From assembly GCF_016908975.1 (NCBI RefSeq), contig NZ_JAFBEX010000029.1:1-51809 (forward strand): 51,809 nucleotides of DNA. Reading direction: 5' to 3'. Source of the stretch: Neobacillus cucumis. GTDB taxonomy: Bacteria; Bacillota; Bacilli; Bacillales; Cytobacillaceae. Every line of letters starts with the position of its first letter. Position 1 is the first letter of the stretch. The position numbers and the translations under genes are program-made. This document shows positions 8,146 to 16,540 of this stretch, one piece after another. The notes under the pieces are model-generated. The model was not told where the DNA came from and ran no database searches. It was given only the letters and a program-made list of their open reading frames with translations.

Positions 8146-10104
8146 ATGGAGGACAAATCAAAGACGTTTTACTTAACCACACCTATTTATTATCCAAGTG
8201 GAAATTTACATATAGGACATGCTTATACAACTGTAGCTGGTGATGCGATGGCGCGTTACAAACGGTTGCGTGGGTTTGATGTCATGTATTTAACAGGTAC
8301 GGATGAGCATGGGCAAAAAATCCAGCGCAAGGCTGAAGAAAAAGGGATTACACCACAACAGTATGTGGATGAGATTGTCGGAGGGATTAAAGACCTTTGG
8401 AACAAGCTTGATATTTCTTATGATGATTTTATCCGGACTACTGAAGATAGACATAAACAGGTAGTTGAAAAAATCTTTGCTAAGCTCTTAGAACAAGGTG
8501 ATATTTATCTTGATCAATATGAAGGCTGGTATTGTACACCCTGTGAATCCTTTTTTACCGACCGTCAGTTAGTAGAGGGGAATTGTCCTGATTGCGGACG
8601 GCCAGTAGAAAAAGTTAAGGAAGAATCATACTTTTTTAGAATGAGTAAGTATGTGGACAGACTTTTACAATATTACGAGGAAAATCCAGAGTTCATTCAA
8701 CCGGAGTCCCGTAAAAATGAAATGATTAATAATTTTATTAAGCCTGGTCTAGAGGATTTAGCAGTGTCAAGGACAACCTTTGATTGGGGAGTTAAGGTCC
8801 CCGGCAATCCGAAACATGTAATCTATGTATGGATTGATGCACTTTCCAATTATATTACAGCGTTAGGGTATGGTACGGAAGACGAAGCTAAATATAAAAA
8901 GTATTGGCCGGCAGATGTTCACCTTGTTGGGAAGGAAATTGTCCGATTCCACACGATTTATTGGCCGATTATGTTAATGGCCTTAGATTTACCTCTTCCA
9001 AAGAAGGTATTTGCCCATGGCTGGTTACTAATGAAGGATGGGAAAATGTCAAAATCAAAGGGTAATGTAGTCGATCCGGTTACCCTAATTGACCGTTACG
9101 GACTAGATGCTCTTCGCTATTATTTATTACGCGAAGTTCCATTTGGTGCAGACGGCGTTTTTACACCAGAGGGATTTGTTGAGAGAATTAATTTTGATTT
9201 GGCTAATGATCTTGGAAACCTATTAAACCGTACCGTAGCCATGATTGAAAAGTATTTTGCAGGTGTGATTCCCGATTATGCTGGTACAGTAAGTGAATAT
9301 GATGAATCATTACTACAAGTTAATCGTGAAACCGTCGCTAAATATGAAGAGGCCATGGAAAAAATGGAGTTCTCTGTAGCATTAACCTCCATTTGGCAGT
9401 TAGTCAGCCGGACGAATAAATATATTGATGAAACACAACCTTGGACATTGGCCAAAAATGAGGAGCAAAAGGGAGAGCTTGCTAGTGTAATGGTCCATTT
9501 AGCAGAATCCTTGCGCAGAATTGCCATTCTATTACAGCCGTTTTTAACACGTACGCCTAATGGAATCTTTGCCCAATTAGGTATACAAGAACAGGAATTA
9601 AAAACATGGGACAGCCTTGAAGATTTCGGCTTAATCCCAAGCGGCACAAAGGTAGAAAAAGCTGCTCCATTGTTCCCAAGACTTGAAATTGCTGAAGAGG
9701 TAGAATTTATTAAAACAAAAATGCAGGGCAGTGCACCGGTTGTGGAAGAAAAGAAAGAAGAAGAGAAGCCGGAGGAGCTTGCAGAAATTTCAATTGATGA
9801 TTTTATGAAGGTAGATTTACGTGTAGCCGAAGTAATTCAGGCTGAACCGGTTAAAAAGGCCGATAAACTTCTAAAACTTCAGCTGGATTTAGGTTATGAA
9901 AAACGGCAGGTCGTTTCCGGAATTGCTCAATACTATAAACCTGAGGAGTTAGTTGGGCAGAAAGTTATTTGTATTACCAACTTAAAGCCTGTGAAACTTC
10001 GCGGCGAATTATCACAAGGGATGATTTTGGCTGGTTCTAAGGATGGCCAACTTTCAATCGCTACGGTTGATCAATCACTGCCGAATGGCTCTAAGGTAAA
10101 ATAA
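8146..10104 (+). CDS. metG: Methionyl-tRNA synthetase
   Basis: A 652-aa class I synthetase that charges tRNA-Met. HIGH lies at residues 22-25 and KMSKS at 300-304. The zinc knuckle is YCTPC with NCPDC, and WIDALSNY is typical. The last about 110 residues (from DFMKVDLRVAEV) form the EMAP/Trbp111-type tRNA-binding and dimerisation domain. A Glu/Lys-rich linker precedes it. I used the second of two adjacent ATGs (8146), which is 6 bases from GGAGGG; 8143 is only 3 bases away. Confidence 0.97.
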   Translation: MEDKSKTFYLTTPIYYPSGNLHIGHAYTTVAGDAMARYKRLRGFDVMYLTGTDEHGQKIQRKAEEKGITPQQYVDEIVGGIKDLWNKLDISYDDFIRTTEDRHKQVVEKIFAKLLEQGDIYLDQYEGWYCTPCESFFTDRQLVEGNCPDCGRPVEKVKEESYFFRMSKYVDRLLQYYEENPEFIQPESRKNEMINNFIKPGLEDLAVSRTTFDWGVKVPGNPKHVIYVWIDALSNYITALGYGTEDEAKYKKYWPADVHLVGKEIVRFHTIYWPIMLMALDLPLPKKVFAHGWLLMKDGKMSKSKGNVVDPVTLIDRYGLDALRYYLLREVPFGADGVFTPEGFVERINFDLANDLGNLLNRTVAMIEKYFAGVIPDYAGTVSEYDESLLQVNRETVAKYEEAMEKMEFSVALTSIWQLVSRTNKYIDETQPWTLAKNEEQKGELASVMVHLAESLRRIAILLQPFLTRTPNGIFAQLGIQEQELKTWDSLEDFGLIPSGTKVEKAAPLFPRLEIAEEVEFIKTKMQGSAPVVEEKKEEEKPEELAEISIDDFMKVDLRVAEVIQAEPVKKADKLLKLQLDLGYEKRQVVSGIAQYYKPEELVGQKVICITNLKPVKLRGELSQGMILAGSKDGQLSIATVDQSLPNGSKVK

Positions 10105-10110
10105 TTATAC

Positions 10111-10137
10111 AAAAAGCGCCCAAATAGGGCGCTTTTT
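10111..10137 (+). terminator. metG terminator
   Basis: An 11-bp perfect inverted repeat AAAAAGCGCCC / GGGCGCTTTTT with a 5-nt loop directly follows metG. Confidence 0.92.
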
Positions 10138-10168
10138 ACTTCGAAAAATGTCAAGCTTTGCCCTTTAA

Positions 10169-10184
10169 TGTTTCACGTGGAACA
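10169..10184. promoter_or_regulatory. parS site (ParB/Spo0J binding)
   Basis: TGTTTCACGTGGAACA matches the 16-bp parS consensus TGTTNCACGTGNAACA exactly. parS sites cluster near oriC and load ParB and then SMC/condensin for chromosome segregation. It lies between the metG terminator and yabD, outside any gene, which also supports an origin-proximal position. Confidence 0.93.
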
Positions 10185-10264
10185 TTTATATGTGTTTTTT
10201 GACATTATCATATGGGAAGTACAAAATGGAGAGAAAAAAATAGAAAAGAGGGATTAGATTTATT

Positions 10265-11035
10265 ATGTTATTCGACACACACGCCCATTTAAATGATACG
10301 CAATATAACGAAGACCTTGAGGAGGTTATTGGGAGGGCTCAAACTGAAGGGGTTTCCCAAATGGTGATCGTTGGTTTTGACCGCCCTACGATTGAAAGGG
10401 CTATGGAGTTAGTTGAAAGATATGACTTTATGTATGCCTGCGTTGGCTGGCATCCAGTTGATGCGATTGACATGACTGATGAGGACCTATCTTGGATTGA
10501 GGAATTAGCCTCACATCCTAAAGTGGTGGCTTTAGGTGAAATGGGCTTAGACTATCATTGGGACAAATCGCCAAAGGATATCCAGAAAGAGGTTTTTCGC
10601 AGACAAATTCGTTTGGCTAAAAAGGTGAATTTGCCAATCGTCATTCATAATCGGGAAGCAACGGCTGATATCGTTGAAATCTTAAAAGAAGAGGAAGCGG
10701 AAGAAGTAGGAGGAATCATGCATTGCTTTAGCGGCAGTCCAGAAGTAGCAAAAGAATGTGTGAAAATGAACTTCTATATTTCCTTGGGAGGTCCTGTCAC
10801 CTTTAAAAATGCAAAAAAACCAAAGGAAGTGGCGGCTGAAATTCCCCTTGATAAATTATTAATTGAAACTGACTGCCCGTATTTGGCTCCACATCCTTAC
10901 CGCGGGAAACGGAATGAACCCGGATATGTGAAGCTTGTTGCGGAACAAATTGCCGAAATAAAGGGCTTGACATTTGAAGAAGTAGCTCAAGCCACGACAC
11001 AAAATGCTAAAAAATTATTCGCCATAAATTGCTAA
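10265..11035 (+). CDS. yabD: TatD-family metal-dependent deoxyribonuclease YabD
   Basis: A 256-aa TIM-barrel metallohydrolase of the TatD family. Metal ligands are visible: DTHAHLND at residues 4-11, GEMGLDYHW near residue 92, IHNREA near residue 129, MHCFSG near residue 155 and ETDCPYLAPHP near residue 204. TatD enzymes act as 3'-5' DNases or on D-aminoacyl substrates; which applies here cannot be told. It follows metG as in B. subtilis, but has a separate leader containing parS. Confidence 0.93.
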   Translation: MLFDTHAHLNDTQYNEDLEEVIGRAQTEGVSQMVIVGFDRPTIERAMELVERYDFMYACVGWHPVDAIDMTDEDLSWIEELASHPKVVALGEMGLDYHWDKSPKDIQKEVFRRQIRLAKKVNLPIVIHNREATADIVEILKEEEAEEVGGIMHCFSGSPEVAKECVKMNFYISLGGPVTFKNAKKPKEVAAEIPLDKLLIETDCPYLAPHPYRGKRNEPGYVKLVAEQIAEIKGLTFEEVAQATTQNAKKLFAINC

Positions 11036-11051
11036 GGAATGTTGTCGAAAT

Positions 11052-11076
11052 GACAAGAAGCTTGTCCTAATTTTTT
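11052..11076 (+). terminator. weak yabD terminator
   Basis: A 6-bp stem GACAAG / CTTGTC with a 3-nt loop is followed by ctaatttttt. A Spo0A-box core, TGTCGAA, overlaps its left side (11043-11049). Confidence 0.45.
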
Positions 11077-11141
11077 CTGATAACAAAAAGTTCTACATGT
11101 CTCCTTTTCAACATAGGATGACCGTGTCGATAAGTTTTTCT

Positions 11142-11169
11142 TTGCAAGGCTGTGAAGGTTGTGCATAAT
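11142..11169 (+). promoter_or_regulatory. candidate yabE promoter
   Basis: TTGCAA (11142-11147), 16-bp spacer, CATAAT (11164-11169). Confidence 0.5.
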
Positions 11170-11270
11170 AGGAGATAACTTAACAGGATTAGCAAGGATT
11201 GGAAGCTTATCGCATGGTTCTCTATAATCTCTCCAAAGAAAAGGAGGCGTTTTTCATCGTATTCGAAAAC

Positions 11271-12452
11271 ATGAAAAACCTGTTTCCAATGTCTTTGAGC
11301 GGGAGGTCATGGACCATCATATTTGCTAGTTTTGCAGTTTTGCTTACAACTCTGGGGATTCTTTCTTTTGAAAGCTCAAAGAATACTGTAGCAATGACAC
11401 TCGATGGCAAGAAGATGGTTGTGAAAACACATGCAGATACCATCAAGGAATTATTCGATGAACTGGATGTACCCCTCGCATCAAAAGACTATCTGTATCC
11501 AAAGGCAAGTACAAAGGTTAGAGATGACCTAAACGTCGTTTGGAAGCAGGCGAACATGGTTCACATTGTCAAAGACAACGAGAAGAAAACGATCTGGACT
11601 ACAGCCGATACTGTGGCTGAACTCCTAAAAGAGCAGAAGATTGTACTAAAGGAACACGATCAAATGTCAGCAAATCCACAAACAGCAATTAAAGATAAGA
11701 TGAATTTAAAGATTAATTTAGCTCTTCATCTTACATACGTGGACGGCGGAAAGGCGCAAAAGGTTTGGACCACTTCGACTACGGTCGCTGACTTTTTAAC
11801 ACAACAGGGCATAAAACTAAATAAATTAGACCGAGTTGAACCACCATTAACAAATCATATTCCAGACAATGGTGTGGTGAACGTTATTCGGGTAGAAAAA
11901 GTCACCGATGTAGTGGAAGAACCCGTTCAATTTGCCGTGGTTACGAAAAAGGATGAGAATTTGCACAAAGGGCAAGAAAAAGTGATTGCACCTGGAAGGC
12001 ACGGGCGTGTTTCAAGACAGTATGAGGTCGTGCTGGAAAATGGCAAAGAAGTTAGCAGAAAATTAATCAACGAACAGAATATCTTACCGAAACAGGATCG
12101 AATTGTGGCAGTCGGTACAAAAGATTTGGCTTTACAGGTTTCCCGCGGTGCCGAACCTAAGGGGAAAGAGTTCTATGTAATGTCAACTGCCTATACCGCC
12201 TATTGTAATGGCTGCTCCGGACAGACTGCTACAGGTCTTAATGTCCGCGCTAATCCAAATATGAAAGTAATAGCTGTCGACCCGAGAATTATCCCACTTG
12301 GTTCTAAAGTCTATGTAGAGGGCTACGGGTATGCTGTGGCGGCTGATACAGGCGGAGCCATAAGAGGGTATATTATTGATTTATTAATGCCTTCGCAAGC
12401 GGATTGCTATCGCTGGGGGCGTAAGAAAGTTAAGATTACAGTCTTAAATTAA
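11271..12452 (+). CDS. yabE: Secreted G5/3D-domain cell-wall protein YabE
   Basis: A predicted exported cell-wall-active protein. A basic stretch and one membrane segment (about residues 13-32) lead into three DUF348 repeats, each with a (T)(A/S)DTVxELL-type core, then a G5 domain (VTDVVEEPVQF onward). The C-terminal 3D domain has ATGLNVR, IAVDPRIIPLGS and GYAVAADTGGAI, with the three aspartates typical of MltA-like lytic transglycosylase folds. The start is uncertain: the frame is open to TTG 11199. The best Shine-Dalgarno, AAGGAGG at 11241-11247, sits 8 bases before an in-frame ATC (11256), while ATG 11271 is 23 bases away. I give the ATG start conservatively. Confidence 0.85.
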   Translation: MKNLFPMSLSGRSWTIIFASFAVLLTTLGILSFESSKNTVAMTLDGKKMVVKTHADTIKELFDELDVPLASKDYLYPKASTKVRDDLNVVWKQANMVHIVKDNEKKTIWTTADTVAELLKEQKIVLKEHDQMSANPQTAIKDKMNLKINLALHLTYVDGGKAQKVWTTSTTVADFLTQQGIKLNKLDRVEPPLTNHIPDNGVVNVIRVEKVTDVVEEPVQFAVVTKKDENLHKGQEKVIAPGRHGRVSRQYEVVLENGKEVSRKLINEQNILPKQDRIVAVGTKDLALQVSRGAEPKGKEFYVMSTAYTAYCNGCSGQTATGLNVRANPNMKVIAVDPRIIPLGSKVYVEGYGYAVAADTGGAIRGYIIDLLMPSQADCYRWGRKKVKITVLN

Positions 12453-12461
12453 TTTCACGAG

Positions 12462-12497
12462 TGCAGAGGATTTTATTCCTCTGCATTTTGCTTTTTT
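12462..12497 (+). terminator. yabE terminator
   Basis: Stem TGCAGAGGA / TCCTCTGCA follows the yabE stop, then a T-rich tract ending in six T. Confidence 0.85.
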
Positions 12498-12633
12498 GTT
12501 AAAATTCTTTATACTAACAACGAATAGGATTGAATTTTGAAAACTGTCCAGCTGTAGGGGGCCAAGTTCGTGCAGAATTTGCTCGGGCAGGGTGGATGTG
12601 TTTTTCTTTAAATTATAGGTAAGCATAAATTTC

Positions 12634-12770
12634 GACTTCGAGAATTGTCCAGCTCCAGCGCCTAGTCCCTCGAGGTCTTAAGCCACTCCCAAAATGAAGG
12701 CAAAAAGCACCTTCCTTTTGGGAGCGTCTTAAGCTTGTCGGGACTGACCAAGGCGCTTGCGCTTTTCTTA
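12634..12770 (+). repeat. Dispersed hairpin repeat, short form, copy 1
   Basis: A copy of the family that runs from a conserved left end (GAGAATTGTCCAGCTCCAG) to a right end (GGCGCTTGCGCTTTTCTTA). It folds as nested stems: GCGCC/GGCGC, AGTCCC/GGGACT, CTTAAG/CTTAAG, CTCCCAAAA/TTTTGGGAG and GAAGG/CCTTC. At 12545-12560 a stray tgtccagctgtagggg may be the left end of a decayed second copy. The gap from yabE to rnmV (12453-12872) holds nothing else I recognise. Confidence 0.85.
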
Positions 12771-12872
12771 TATCTAATTTTATGAAATCTATCAATAATA
12801 TAGACGAAGATATTACAAAAATGTTTCAATTTTTTCAATTTAATTTTATGATTCGGAGGCATTTATTTTTAC

Positions 12873-13433
12873 ATGAAAATTAAAGAAATCATTGTCGTTG
12901 AGGGGAAAGATGATACGACGACTATCAAGCGGGCTGTTGATGCTGATACCATCGAGACAAACGGTTCGGCAGTCAATCAAATGACTATTGAAAAAATAAA
13001 GCGGGCTCAAAGTTCACGTGGTGTTATCATCTTTACCGATCCTGACTTTCCTGGTGAAAAAATTAGAAAGACGATTGCTGCAGCTGTTCCCGGCTGTAAG
13101 CATGCCTTTTTACCAAAGGAAGCAGCCATTGCTAAAGGCGGCAAGGGTCTGGGGGTAGAACATGCCAGCCCAGAGGATATAAGAGAGGCATTAAAGGATG
13201 CACAAATGATGCATGAGGTCATTTTGGAGGAAATTACTCAAGATGACTTGGTTACCGCTGGTCTGATTGGCGGGGAGGGCTCGAAGGAGCGGAGAATCCT
13301 GCTTGGTAAGCTCTTAAAAATAGGCTACACGAACGGAAAACAACTTCATAAGCGTTTGATGATGTTCCGGATCAGCAGACAGGAATTTGCAGAAGCATTA
13401 ATGGTTATACGTCAGGAGGAACAGAATGGATAA
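12873..13433 (+). CDS. rnmV: Ribonuclease M5
   Basis: A 186-aa TOPRIM nuclease that trims both ends of 5S rRNA precursor in low-GC Gram-positives. The TOPRIM glutamate motif is VVEGKDDTTTIKRAV (residues 8-22) and the DxD motif is FTDPDFPGEKIR near residue 52. The C-terminal KLLKIGYTNGKQLHKRL block is family-typical. GGAGG is 13 bases before the ATG, rather far. It overlaps ksgA by 8 bases, and the rnmV-ksgA pair is conserved in Bacillus. Confidence 0.95.
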   Translation: MKIKEIIVVEGKDDTTTIKRAVDADTIETNGSAVNQMTIEKIKRAQSSRGVIIFTDPDFPGEKIRKTIAAAVPGCKHAFLPKEAAIAKGGKGLGVEHASPEDIREALKDAQMMHEVILEEITQDDLVTAGLIGGEGSKERRILLGKLLKIGYTNGKQLHKRLMMFRISRQEFAEALMVIRQEEQNG

Positions 13434-14304
13434 GGATATAGCAACACCAGTCAGAACGAGAGCGATACTTGAAAAATATGGTTTTTCTTTTAAAAAGAGC
13501 CTGGGGCAAAACTTTTTAATTGATACCAATATCTTAAAAAAAATTGTCAGCTTTGCTGATTTAACTGAGAACTCAGGAGCGATTGAAATCGGACCTGGGA
13601 TTGGGGCACTAACGGAACAGCTGGCAAGGTCAAGCAAAAAGGTGATTGCGTTTGAAATTGATCAAAGATTGCTTCCTATTTTGCGGGATACGTTGTCACC
13701 ATATGAAAATGTGAAGGTTATACATAAAGATGTTTTAGAGGCTGATGTGAAGACGGTGATGGAGGAGGAGTTTCAAGGGCTTGCTGATGTTATGGTGGTT
13801 GCCAATCTGCCTTATTATGTGACAACCCCGATTATCATGAAGCTGCTTGAGGAGCGTCTGCCGATTCGCGGGATTGTTTGTATGCTGCAAAAAGAGGTAG
13901 CAGACCGTATTGCGGCGAAACCCGGAACGAAGGAATATGGCTCGCTATCGATTGCTGTTCAGTATTATACTGAGGCAGAGACTGTGATGATTGTACCAAA
14001 AACAGTGTTTGTTCCACAGCCAAATGTAGATTCTGCTGTGATTCGATTAACGAAACGGAAGCAGCCGGCTGTAGTGGTGAAGGATGAGGGTTTCTTTTTC
14101 CAGGTGACCAAGGCAAGTTTTGCTCAAAGAAGGAAAACGCTACTAAACAATTTAACTAGTCAGCTGCCGGATGGAAAACAGAAGAAGGAGGAGATTCTAT
14201 CAGCATTAAATGCCAGTGGAATCGACCCAACCCGCAGAGGAGAGACGCTTTCCTTAGAAGAATTTGGCCGGTTAGCAGATGAACTGTATTCCTATTATCA
14301 TTAA
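13426..14304 (+). CDS. ksgA: 16S rRNA dimethyladenosine transferase
   Basis: A 292-aa SAM enzyme that dimethylates A1518 and A1519 in the 3' hairpin of 16S rRNA, a late 30S assembly step. KSLGQNFLID opens the fold, IEIGPGIGALTEQL is motif I, and NLPYYVTTPIIMKLLE is motif IV with the catalytic NLPY. QRRKTLLNNL marks the C-terminal domain. GGAGG lies inside rnmV before the ATG. It is ended by a strong terminator. Confidence 0.97.
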   Translation: MDKDIATPVRTRAILEKYGFSFKKSLGQNFLIDTNILKKIVSFADLTENSGAIEIGPGIGALTEQLARSSKKVIAFEIDQRLLPILRDTLSPYENVKVIHKDVLEADVKTVMEEEFQGLADVMVVANLPYYVTTPIIMKLLEERLPIRGIVCMLQKEVADRIAAKPGTKEYGSLSIAVQYYTEAETVMIVPKTVFVPQPNVDSAVIRLTKRKQPAVVVKDEGFFFQVTKASFAQRRKTLLNNLTSQLPDGKQKKEEILSALNASGIDPTRRGETLSLEEFGRLADELYSYYH

Positions 14305-14311
14305 ACTTTTA

Positions 14312-14349
14312 TGTCTTCATGACTACTAGTCATGGGGACCTTTTTTTTT
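14312..14349 (+). terminator. ksgA terminator
   Basis: Stem CATGACT / AGTCATG, extended by GTC/GAC, is followed by nine T. Confidence 0.88.
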
Positions 14350-14362
14350 GCTCACTTGTTAT

Positions 14363-14411
14363 TGATGAAGGACACTATCAAGGAAACCGAGAGGGAACTT
14401 GTCCTTCATCA
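14363..14411. repeat. 12-bp inverted repeat between ksgA and yabG
   Basis: Arms TGATGAAGGACA (14363-14374) and TGTCCTTCATCA (14400-14411) are perfect, with a 25-base loop. No T-run follows, so it is not a simple terminator. Function unknown. Confidence 0.6.
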
Positions 14412-14488
14412 CAATCATTTCATATAACGTGGCTTTGATATTTCCACGAATATCCCCCTCCTAAAGTATTATTTTTCTAAAAGATTTA

Positions 14489-14516
14489 ACAAGGACAACA
14501 TTCCCTGCATAGCCTA
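14489..14516 (+). promoter_or_regulatory. candidate sigma-K promoter of yabG
   Basis: CATAGCCTA (14508-14516) matches the sigma-K -10 CATAnnnTA, with an AC -35 core (14489-14490) 17 bases upstream. yabG is sigma-K dependent in B. subtilis. Confidence 0.6.
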
Positions 14517-14568
14517 TTGATGAACCCATAATTAAAAGGCCTAAATTGGTCTTATTGGAGTGACAGCA

Positions 14569-15453
14569 GTGGAAATACAGGTAATGGATATTGTCGGAAG
14601 AAAATCGTATCATTGTGACCTCATGTTCCGTGTGATCGATATTCAACATATAAACGGCCAGAAGGTTGCTATTCTCTATGGGGAGGATTTCCGTCTGGTA
14701 GCAGATGCGCCTTACACTGATTTGGTCATCCTTAATCAAAATGAACGGGTAAAACTGCAGCAAGAATATAGAACACTGGAAGAACAGTCTCTAAGGCTGT
14801 TTAGGCAGGACGTTGATCTGATAAAGCATCAGCAGGAATACGCAGCGACAGGCGGTTATGTGAAACCTAGCAATTATTTTCAAATCCCTGGCAAAGTACT
14901 TCACCTAGATGGTGATCCCTCCTACTTAAAAAAATGCATGGCAGTGTACGAAAAAATCGGCATACCAGTGGTAGGGTTACATTGTAATGAAAAGGAAATG
15001 CCTGAAAGAATAGGCCCCTTAATGGACCAATACCGTCCAGATATTCTAGTCGTTACAGGGCACGATGCATACTCAAAGGCAAAGGGGAAAATGTCAGATA
15101 TCAATGCTTACCGACATTCTTGGCATTTCGCCCAAACCGTCAAAGAGGCCCGCAAAAAGGTCCCTCACTTAGATCAACTCGTAATCTTTGCAGGAGCCTG
15201 TCAATCCCATTTTGAATCCCTCATTCATGCAGGCGCAAACTTTGCCAGTTCGCCATCACGAATTAATATTCATGCACTTGATCCTGTCTATATCGTGGCC
15301 AAAATTAGCTTTACCCCGTTTATGGAACGCATCAATGTCTGGGATGTATTAAGGAACACATTAACAGGTGATAAAGGACTCGGAGGAATAGAAACAAAAG
15401 GAGTACTCCGGACGGGCATGCCATATCGGCCAATCATTGAAGAAGAGGAATAA
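14569..15453 (+). CDS. yabG: Sporulation coat-processing protease YabG
   Basis: A 294-aa protease of the YabG family (peptidase U57) that cleaves coat proteins late in spore formation. The N-terminal MEIQVMDIVGRKSYHCD block starts an SH3-like region. The conserved core includes DILVVTGHDAYSK, IFAGACQSHFES (candidate catalytic Cys/His region), GANFASSPSRINIHALDP and the C-terminal GGIETKGVLR. I chose GTG 14569 because TTGGAG is 8 bases upstream; GTG 14560 would overlap it. Confidence 0.9.
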   Translation: MEIQVMDIVGRKSYHCDLMFRVIDIQHINGQKVAILYGEDFRLVADAPYTDLVILNQNERVKLQQEYRTLEEQSLRLFRQDVDLIKHQQEYAATGGYVKPSNYFQIPGKVLHLDGDPSYLKKCMAVYEKIGIPVVGLHCNEKEMPERIGPLMDQYRPDILVVTGHDAYSKAKGKMSDINAYRHSWHFAQTVKEARKKVPHLDQLVIFAGACQSHFESLIHAGANFASSPSRINIHALDPVYIVAKISFTPFMERINVWDVLRNTLTGDKGLGGIETKGVLRTGMPYRPIIEEEE

Positions 15454-15605
15454 GCCTATTAAGAAGTGGAGCTGAGAAATAATAAATTAGCTCCCCTTTC
15501 ATCTATAGGCGCGCATTTATTTTAAAAAATTATATACATATTAACCCTCTAATAAGGCAAGGATAACATTGTTGAAAATTAGTGGAAAAAGTAGAACAAA
15601 AAATA

Positions 15606-15635
15606 TTGACAATCATTTTGTTGGACTGATATAAT
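15606..15635 (+). promoter_or_regulatory. veg upstream promoter P1
   Basis: Consensus TTGACA (15606-15611), 18-bp spacer, consensus TATAAT (15630-15635). Confidence 0.85.
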
Positions 15636-15647
15636 TTATTATTTTGT

Positions 15648-15676
15648 TTGACAGAACTATGTCAGTGTGTTATACT
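15648..15676 (+). promoter_or_regulatory. veg proximal promoter P2
   Basis: TTGACA (15648-15653), 17-bp spacer, TATACT (15671-15676). The start would be near 15683, leaving only about 15 bases of leader that hold just AGTGAGGTGG. Confidence 0.85.
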
Positions 15677-15697
15677 TTACACAGTGAGGTGGACCGA

Positions 15698-15961
15698 ATG
15701 CCAAAAACCTTAGCCGATATTAAAAAGGCTCTTGACACGAATTTGGGAAAAAGATTATTGCTAAAAGCCAATGGCGGACGAAGGAAAACGATTGAGCGTT
15801 CCGGAGTTTTAGCAGAAACTTACCCGTCTGTTTTTGTAATTGAGTTAGATCAAGATGAAAACTCGTTTGAGCGTGTTTCATACAGCTATGCAGATGTTTT
15901 AACAGAAACCGTTCAAATTACTTTCTATGATGAAGCAGCAGGACACGTAGCTTTAAGTTAG
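15698..15961 (+). CDS. veg: Veg family protein
   Basis: An 87-aa Veg protein. In B. subtilis it is abundantly expressed in growth from one of the strongest known promoters and stimulates biofilm genes through SinR. The run GKRLLLKANGGRRKTIERSG and YPSVFVIELDQDENSFERVSY is near-identical to the family. I chose ATG 15698 (MPKTLADIKKAL) with AGTGAGGTGG upstream; the frame extends to 15644, but that would cross the promoter. Confidence 0.95.
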   Translation: MPKTLADIKKALDTNLGKRLLLKANGGRRKTIERSGVLAETYPSVFVIELDQDENSFERVSYSYADVLTETVQITFYDEAAGHVALS

Positions 15962-15978
15962 TATATAAGCAATCATTG

Positions 15979-16007
15979 GCAGTAAACCAAAGGGTTTACT
16001 GCTTTTT
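15979..16007 (+). terminator. veg terminator
   Basis: Stem GCAGTAAACC / GGTTTACTGC with a 4-nt loop and a T-run. Confidence 0.9.
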
Positions 16008-16037
16008 GCTGTTTATAAGGAATAAGAAAATATAAAT

Positions 16038-16179
16038 TTTCGGCTTCGAGAATTGTCCAGCTTCAGCGCCTAGCCCCTCGAGGTCTTAAGCCACTCCCAA
16101 AAGGAAGGCAAAAAGCGCCTTCATTTTGGGACCGTCTTAAGCTTGTCGTGGCTGACCAAGGCGCTTGCGCTTTTCTTAA
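16038..16179 (+). repeat. Dispersed hairpin repeat, short form, copy 2
   Basis: Same ends and same nested stems as the copy at 12634-12770. The CTCCCAAAA arm pairs here with TTTTGGGAC, so its terminal pair is lost. Its right end stops about 20 bases before the CATACTA (16200-16206) that may be the sspF -10. Confidence 0.85.
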
Positions 16180-16237
16180 TGAAAATGCATATTCTTTTAC
16201 ATACTAAAAATGCTGTGGTATGAAAGGGGTTGTTTAG

Positions 16238-16423
16238 ATGGGTCGAAGAAGAGGAGTCATGTCTCATCGCTTTAAAGAGGAGCTTGCGAAAGAACTTGGT
16301 TTTTATGATGTTGTCCAAAGAGAAGGCTGGGGCGGCATCCGTGCTAAAGATGCGGGAAATATGGTAAAACGGGCTATTGAATTAGCACAGCAGCAGCTAA
16401 TTAACCAGAATCGTCAATCTTAA
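16238..16423 (+). CDS. sspF: Alpha/beta-type small acid-soluble spore protein SspF
   Basis: A 61-aa minor SASP that binds and protects forespore DNA. The core ELAKELGFYDVVQREGWGGI and AKDAGNMVKRAIELAQQ is diagnostic of the SspF/0.3-kb group. The RBS is AAAGGGG before ATG 16238. A CATACTA at 16200-16206 fits a sigma-G -10; the -35 region is poor and lies next to the end of a repeat copy, so promoter strength may have been affected. Confidence 0.94.
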   Translation: MGRRRGVMSHRFKEELAKELGFYDVVQREGWGGIRAKDAGNMVKRAIELAQQQLINQNRQS

Positions 16424-16472
16424 CAGTCATCATACTACACCGCAAAGCTTAAACAAATCTTGACCACAGCAG

Positions 16473-16521
16473 GGCCAGTGCAGGGTACCATAAAGGGACC
16501 AGTTGCACTGGCCTCTTTTTT
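16473..16521 (+). terminator. sspF terminator
   Basis: A 10-bp perfect stem GGCCAGTGCA / TGCACTGGCC with an about 21-base loop is followed by TC and eight T. Confidence 0.88.
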
Positions 16522-16540
16522 TAAAGAGATAAGCGTTTAA

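Noticed and set aside
11036..11270. Cyclic-di-AMP (ydaO-type) riboswitch before the cell-wall gene yabE
   Set aside because: Considered because such genes often carry it, but I could not identify the conserved core or pseudo-twofold stems.
12613..12862. Two overlapping minus-strand open frames of about 60-66 codons
   Set aside because: Both cross a short-form repeat and have no family resemblance or ribosome site.
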